Source of the DNA: CADEDH01 sp965262175
GTDB taxonomy: Bacteria > Actinomycetota > Acidimicrobiia > Acidimicrobiales > SZUA-35
Assembly (NCBI GenBank): GCA_965262175.1
Contig: CBDHES010000010.1
Coordinates: forward strand, 62,001-126,000
DNA length: 64,000 bases
Direction of reading: 5' to 3'
This document shows, piece after piece, positions 61,115-64,000 of this stretch (its first letter is position 1; every line of letters begins with the position of its first letter). The position numbers and the translations under genes are program-made. The notes beneath the pieces are model-generated. The model searched no databases. It was not told where the DNA came from and worked only from the letters and a program-made list of their open reading frames with translations.

Positions 61115-62437
61115 GTGCGCTTTCGTCGCAGGGTGGGAGACGGAGTCGAAGAAGCCGAGGGGCCGGAAGTGGCGGAGCCCGAGCAAAGCCGGACCGATCA
61201 ACTCGTCGACTCGCTCCACCGGTCCCAGGCGATCATCGAGTTCACCCCCAACGGGGAGATCCTCGATGCCAACCAGAACTTCCTGTCGGCGGTGGGGTAC
61301 ACCCTCGATGAGATCGTCGGCCGACACCATCGGATGTTCGTCGACGACCGGGAGCGCGGCACGGCGGCCTACGACGCCTTCTGGCGGTCGCTGGCCGATG
61401 GCAAGTTCCAGGCCGGCGAGTACCAGCGGTTCGGGAAGGGCGGCCGCGAGATCTGGATCCAGGCCACCTACAACCCGATCTTCGGAGCGGATGGGACGGT
61501 CGAGCGGGTCGTGAAGCTGGCGTCCGACATCACGGCCCAGCGCGCCGCCCAGCGCGAGATCCAGGATCGGACCACGGCGGCGATCGAGTTCGAACCGAAC
61601 GGTACGATCCTCACGGCCAACGAGCTCTTCCTCGGCACCGTCGGCTACGCCCTCGACGAGATCCGGGGCCAGCACCATCGGATGTTCATGCCCCCCGGCG
61701 ACGCCGACACCGCCGACTACCAGGACTTCTGGCCCTCCCTGGCCCGAGGCGAGTTCAAGCAGGGCGAGTTCCGCCGGGTCGACCGTCACGGCCAGGACCT
61801 CTGGCTCCAGGGCGCCTACAACCCGATCCTCGACGCCGACGGCAAGGTGACCCGGGTCGTGAAGACGGTGGCCAACATCACCGACCGGGTCCTGGCCCGG
61901 CAGGAGGCGTCGGAGGTCGGTGGGATGATCGCCCAGGCGGTCAACGAGATGACGTCGGCCATCAGCGAGATCGCCCAGACCACGAGCGAGACCTCGTCCC
62001 TGGCCAAGCAGACCGAGGACAACGCGGCCGGGGCCAGCGAGCGGGTCGCCCGGCTCGAGACCAGCAGCGATCAGATCGGCAAGATCCTCGAGGTCATCCA
62101 GGGACTGGCGGCCCAGACCAACCTGCTGGCCCTCAACGCCACGATCGAGTCGGCCCGGGCCGGCGAGGTCGGCAAGGGCTTTGCCGTGGTGGCCAACGAG
62201 GTGAAGATGTTGGCCACCCAGACCAGCGATGCGGCAAACGACATCGGCAACAGCATCGAGGCCATCCAGACCGAGGTGGCCAGCGTGGTCCAGATGATCG
62301 GGACCATCACCGAGTCGGCGACCGACGTGACGGCGATGACGACGACGGTCGCCTCGGCGGTCGAGGAGCAGTCGTCGGTGATGGCCAGCATGAACCAATC
62401 GGCCGACCGGCTCCTCACGCTCAGCGGCGCCCGATAG
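61115..62437 (+). CDS. Soluble chemotaxis receptor with two PAS domains (BdlA-like layout)
   Basis: 440 residues without membrane helices. Two PAS domains (about 30-145 and 150-270), each with a matching core (RSQAIIEFTPNGEILDANQ; TTAAIEFEPNGTILTANE) and a conserved GQHHRMF / GRHHRMF segment, then a methyl-accepting signalling domain whose tip is AAQTNLLALNATIESARAGE. GTG at 61115 is chosen because the perfect anti-SD match GAGGTGAT lies just upstream; ATG at 61073 is an alternative. It should sense a cytoplasmic signal (redox or oxygen if a cofactor binds). No other chemotaxis gene is adjacent. Confidence 0.9.
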   Translation: MRFRRRVGDGVEEAEGPEVAEPEQSRTDQLVDSLHRSQAIIEFTPNGEILDANQNFLSAVGYTLDEIVGRHHRMFVDDRERGTAAYDAFWRSLADGKFQAGEYQRFGKGGREIWIQATYNPIFGADGTVERVVKLASDITAQRAAQREIQDRTTAAIEFEPNGTILTANELFLGTVGYALDEIRGQHHRMFMPPGDADTADYQDFWPSLARGEFKQGEFRRVDRHGQDLWLQGAYNPILDADGKVTRVVKTVANITDRVLARQEASEVGGMIAQAVNEMTSAISEIAQTTSETSSLAKQTEDNAAGASERVARLETSSDQIGKILEVIQGLAAQTNLLALNATIESARAGEVGKGFAVVANEVKMLATQTSDAANDIGNSIEAIQTEVASVVQMIGTITESATDVTAMTTTVASAVEEQSSVMASMNQSADRLLTLSGAR

Positions 62438-62451
62438 GGCCCAGTCGATCC

Positions 62452-62481
62452 GCCAGGGGCTTCAGCCGGTGAGCCCCTGGC
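62452..62481. terminator. Hairpin at the end of convergent genes
   Basis: 10-bp perfect stem (GCCAGGGGCT 62452-62461 with AGCCCCTGGC 62472-62481) and a 10-base loop that includes the SDR stop codon; 15 bases beyond the chemotaxis receptor stop. Probably bidirectional. Confidence 0.5.
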
Positions 62482-63301
62482 CGCCGTCGACCGGCAGCGA
62501 GACCCCGGTCACGAACCGGGCCTCGTCGCTGTGGAGGAACAGCGCGGCGTGGGCCACGTCCCACGCCGAGCCCATCCGGCGGCCGAGCGGAACCCGCCGG
62601 TTGCGCTGGGCCACCACCTCGGACCGGGGCGTGCCCTGGGCGACCCGGGCCTCGATGGCCATCGGGGTGTCCATGAGGCCGGGGAGGATGGCGTTGACCC
62701 TGACCCCGAAGCGGGCGTTGGCCGCCGCCAGGTGCTCGGTCAGCCCGAGGAGACCGACCTTGGTCGTCTTGTAGCCGACCAGGGGATAGGCGAGGCGGGC
62801 GGCCATCGACGAGATCGTGACGATCGAGCCCGAGCCCTGGTCCTGCATGACGGGCAGGGCGTGCCGGGCCGCCAGCCAGGCGCCCTTGAGGTTGATCTCC
62901 CACAATCGGTCGAACGTGTCGGGGTCGAGCTCGGTGGCGGTGGCGTCGCCCCCGGCGATGCTGACCCCGACGTTGTAGTGGACGATGTCGAGCCGGCCGT
63001 GTTCGGCGACGGTGGCCTCGACGAGGGCCCGATGGCCGTCGTCGTCGGTCACCTCCAGCTCGGCCGCGGTCGCCGTCCCACCGTCGTCGGCGATGAGGGA
63101 GGCCGTCTGGTCCGCTCGGTCGCCCACCCGGTCGGCAGCGACGACCGTCGCCCCCGCCCGGGCCAGCAGCAGCGCCGTGGCCCGACCGTTGCCGATCGTC
63201 TCACCCGGTGTCTGACCGGCCCCGATCACGATCGCCACCCGGTCTCGAAGTCGGTCGGTCACCGGGACCTCGATCGGGCTGGTGGTCGGGATCTCGCTCA
63301 T
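62462..63301 (-). CDS. Short-chain dehydrogenase/reductase (SDR)
   Basis: 279 residues, classical SDR with an unusual cofactor loop: AIVIGAGQTPGETIGNGRATA (G-x-x-x-x-x-x-x-x-G-x-G, longer than T-G-x-x-x-G-x-G). The rest is standard: NVGVSIAGG (N-N-A-G variant), ISSMAARL Ser, and the active-site YKTTK. The longer loop occurs in a subset of actinobacterial SDRs of mycofactocin-type, but no mycofactocin gene is here. A C-terminal GVSLPVDGGQG closes the fold. Confidence 0.9.
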   Translation of the reverse strand: MSEIPTTSPIEVPVTDRLRDRVAIVIGAGQTPGETIGNGRATALLLARAGATVVAADRVGDRADQTASLIADDGGTATAAELEVTDDDGHRALVEATVAEHGRLDIVHYNVGVSIAGGDATATELDPDTFDRLWEINLKGAWLAARHALPVMQDQGSGSIVTISSMAARLAYPLVGYKTTKVGLLGLTEHLAAANARFGVRVNAILPGLMDTPMAIEARVAQGTPRSEVVAQRNRRVPLGRRMGSAWDVAHAALFLHSDEARFVTGVSLPVDGGQGLTG

Positions 63302-63370
63302 CGGCCCGACGCTAGGCCCCGGAGCGGGGCCCGCTCAACGGGACGGGTCGGCGGTCCCGGGCTCGGCCGA

Positions 63371-64000
63371 TCACCCGACGCACTCGGCGGGGTAGGGGAA
63401 CCAGCGCAGGTGTTCGAAGTCCTCGGTGGTCTCCGGTGGGGCCAGGGGCGACGATCGGTTGGCCCGCTGTTGCTCGACGAGGTCGGCCGCGGTGGCCACG
63501 AACGTCGACAGCGGGACCGAGCCGAGCCTCCGGCGGTGGTCCTCGTACCGCAGGCCGTCGGGGGTGTAGGCGATGTCGTGGAGGCTCATCGGGGCCTCCC
63601 GCGGCTCACGGTGGTGCCAGATGCCGGTGGTGGGGCAGAACCGGTACTCGGGAAGGAACGCCGCGCCGTGGTCGGCCACGAACCGGACCGCGGCCACCAG
63701 GTAGTCGACGGTCTCGTCATCCACGAAGTAGTTGAAGTTGACCCGGACCCAGCCGGGCTTGATCCCCTCGCAGCCCCGGTTGATCTCCCGCTCGAACTCG
63801 TGGGAGCGGTCGAGGTCGATGCCCAGCAGCCGGTGACCGTAGGGGCCGGCGCAGGAGCAGCCGCCCCGGGCCTGGATGCCGAACAGGTCGTTGAGGAGGG
63901 CGACGACGAAGTTGTGGTGGAGGAAGCCGCGATCGCCGTGACGGACCACGAACGACACGATCGACAGCCGCTCGGCCTCGGGGTTGCCGAGGATGACCAG
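63371..64000 (-). CDS. Class V aminotransferase, cysteine desulfurase-like (N-terminus outside window)
   Basis: C-terminal 209 codons of a fold-type I PLP enzyme of the class V (NifS/SufS-like) group; the frame is open to the window end. The candidate active-site loop is IQARGGCSCAGPYGHRLLG, with Cys residues in the right place for a desulfurase, but such Cys-rich loops also occur in isopenicillin N epimerase-like members. The PLP lysine and most of the core lie to the right of the window. The final 60 residues (SPLAPPETTEDFEHLRWFPYP) are the usual C-terminal segment of this branch. Confidence 0.85.
   Translation of the reverse strand: MVILGNPEAERLSIVSFVVRHGDRGFLHHNFVVALLNDLFGIQARGGCSCAGPYGHRLLGIDLDRSHEFEREINRGCEGIKPGWVRVNFNYFVDDETVDYLVAAVRFVADHGAAFLPEYRFCPTTGIWHHREPREAPMSLHDIAYTPDGLRYEDHRRRLGSVPLSTFVATAADLVEQQRANRSSPLAPPETTEDFEHLRWFPYPAECVG

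Overview
The window looks like chromosomal DNA of a high-GC actinobacterium, most likely from the class Acidimicrobiia. The grounds are very high GC, dense gene packing with many ATGA/GTGA stop-start overlaps, frequent GTG starts, lipoproteins whose lipobox cysteine is followed by a GSDDDD-type acidic run, several LLM-class flavin/F420-type oxidoreductases, and PknB-type receptor kinases. This is inferred from gene content alone; there is no rRNA or ribosomal protein gene here to confirm it. No insertion sequence, prophage, integron or CRISPR array was seen.

Layout. 1-8340: the end of a BMP-family (nucleoside-type) ABC importer (permease, lipoprotein, ATPase) coupled to an LLM oxidoreductase, then a phytanoyl-CoA dioxygenase-like gene facing it, a CrtI-like FAD oxidoreductase and a cytosine deaminase-like amidohydrolase. 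8479-12338: an APC transporter, an enoyl-CoA hydratase and a membrane Ser/Thr kinase. 12356-18583: a THI5/SsuA-type ABC importer, a second LLM enzyme, two convergent flavodoxin-fold proteins and YqeC. 18599-22515: a molybdenum hydroxylase operon (FAD, 2Fe-2S, Mo subunits) ending in a MoaD-like sulfur carrier with a GGCC tail. 22598-29012: a 2-oxoglutarate oxygenase, a HAD protein, an alpha/beta hydrolase, an E2-like protein without its catalytic residues, and a 2-hydroxyacid dehydrogenase. 29064-34313: an ArsP-like permease pair, then an acidic secreted protein divergent from an OmpR-type two-component system. 34346-43463: amidohydrolase, second receptor kinase, YceH, amidase, thiol dioxygenase, a four-domain rhodanese and a repetitive coiled-coil membrane protein. 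43670-49813: a serine hydrolase/MFS/RraA/desaturase operon divergent from an ABC exporter. 49830-57424: methyltransferase, hisS, tRNA-His, DNA methyltransferase, hisG, an acyl-CoA ligase and a quinone reductase. 57729-64000: aminotransferase, MFS, deaminase, soluble PAS-PAS chemotaxis receptor, SDR and the end of a class V aminotransferase.

Metabolic theme. Two importers of nucleoside/pyrimidine type, two LLM oxygenases, a Mo hydroxylase with YqeC, a cytosine deaminase-like enzyme and a 2OG oxygenase suggest uptake and breakdown of N-heterocycles in the first third; substrates cannot be assigned from sequence. A second small cluster (amidase, thiol dioxygenase, multi-rhodanese) points to organosulfur or cysteine sulfur handling.

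The strongest unusual observation is a tRNA-His gene lying directly upstream of hisS. The tRNA lacks the near-universal G-1:C73 pair (it has A at -1, G1:U72 and A73). The 498-residue HisRS looks like the divergent alphaproteobacterial type that recognises such tRNAs. Together they look like a co-inherited orthogonal pair in an actinobacterial background. Other notable items are five in-frame minisatellites inside coding sequences, the GGCC-tailed sulfur carrier, the E2 pseudoenzyme, and OmpR-type tandem repeats between the acidic secreted protein and its adjacent two-component system.
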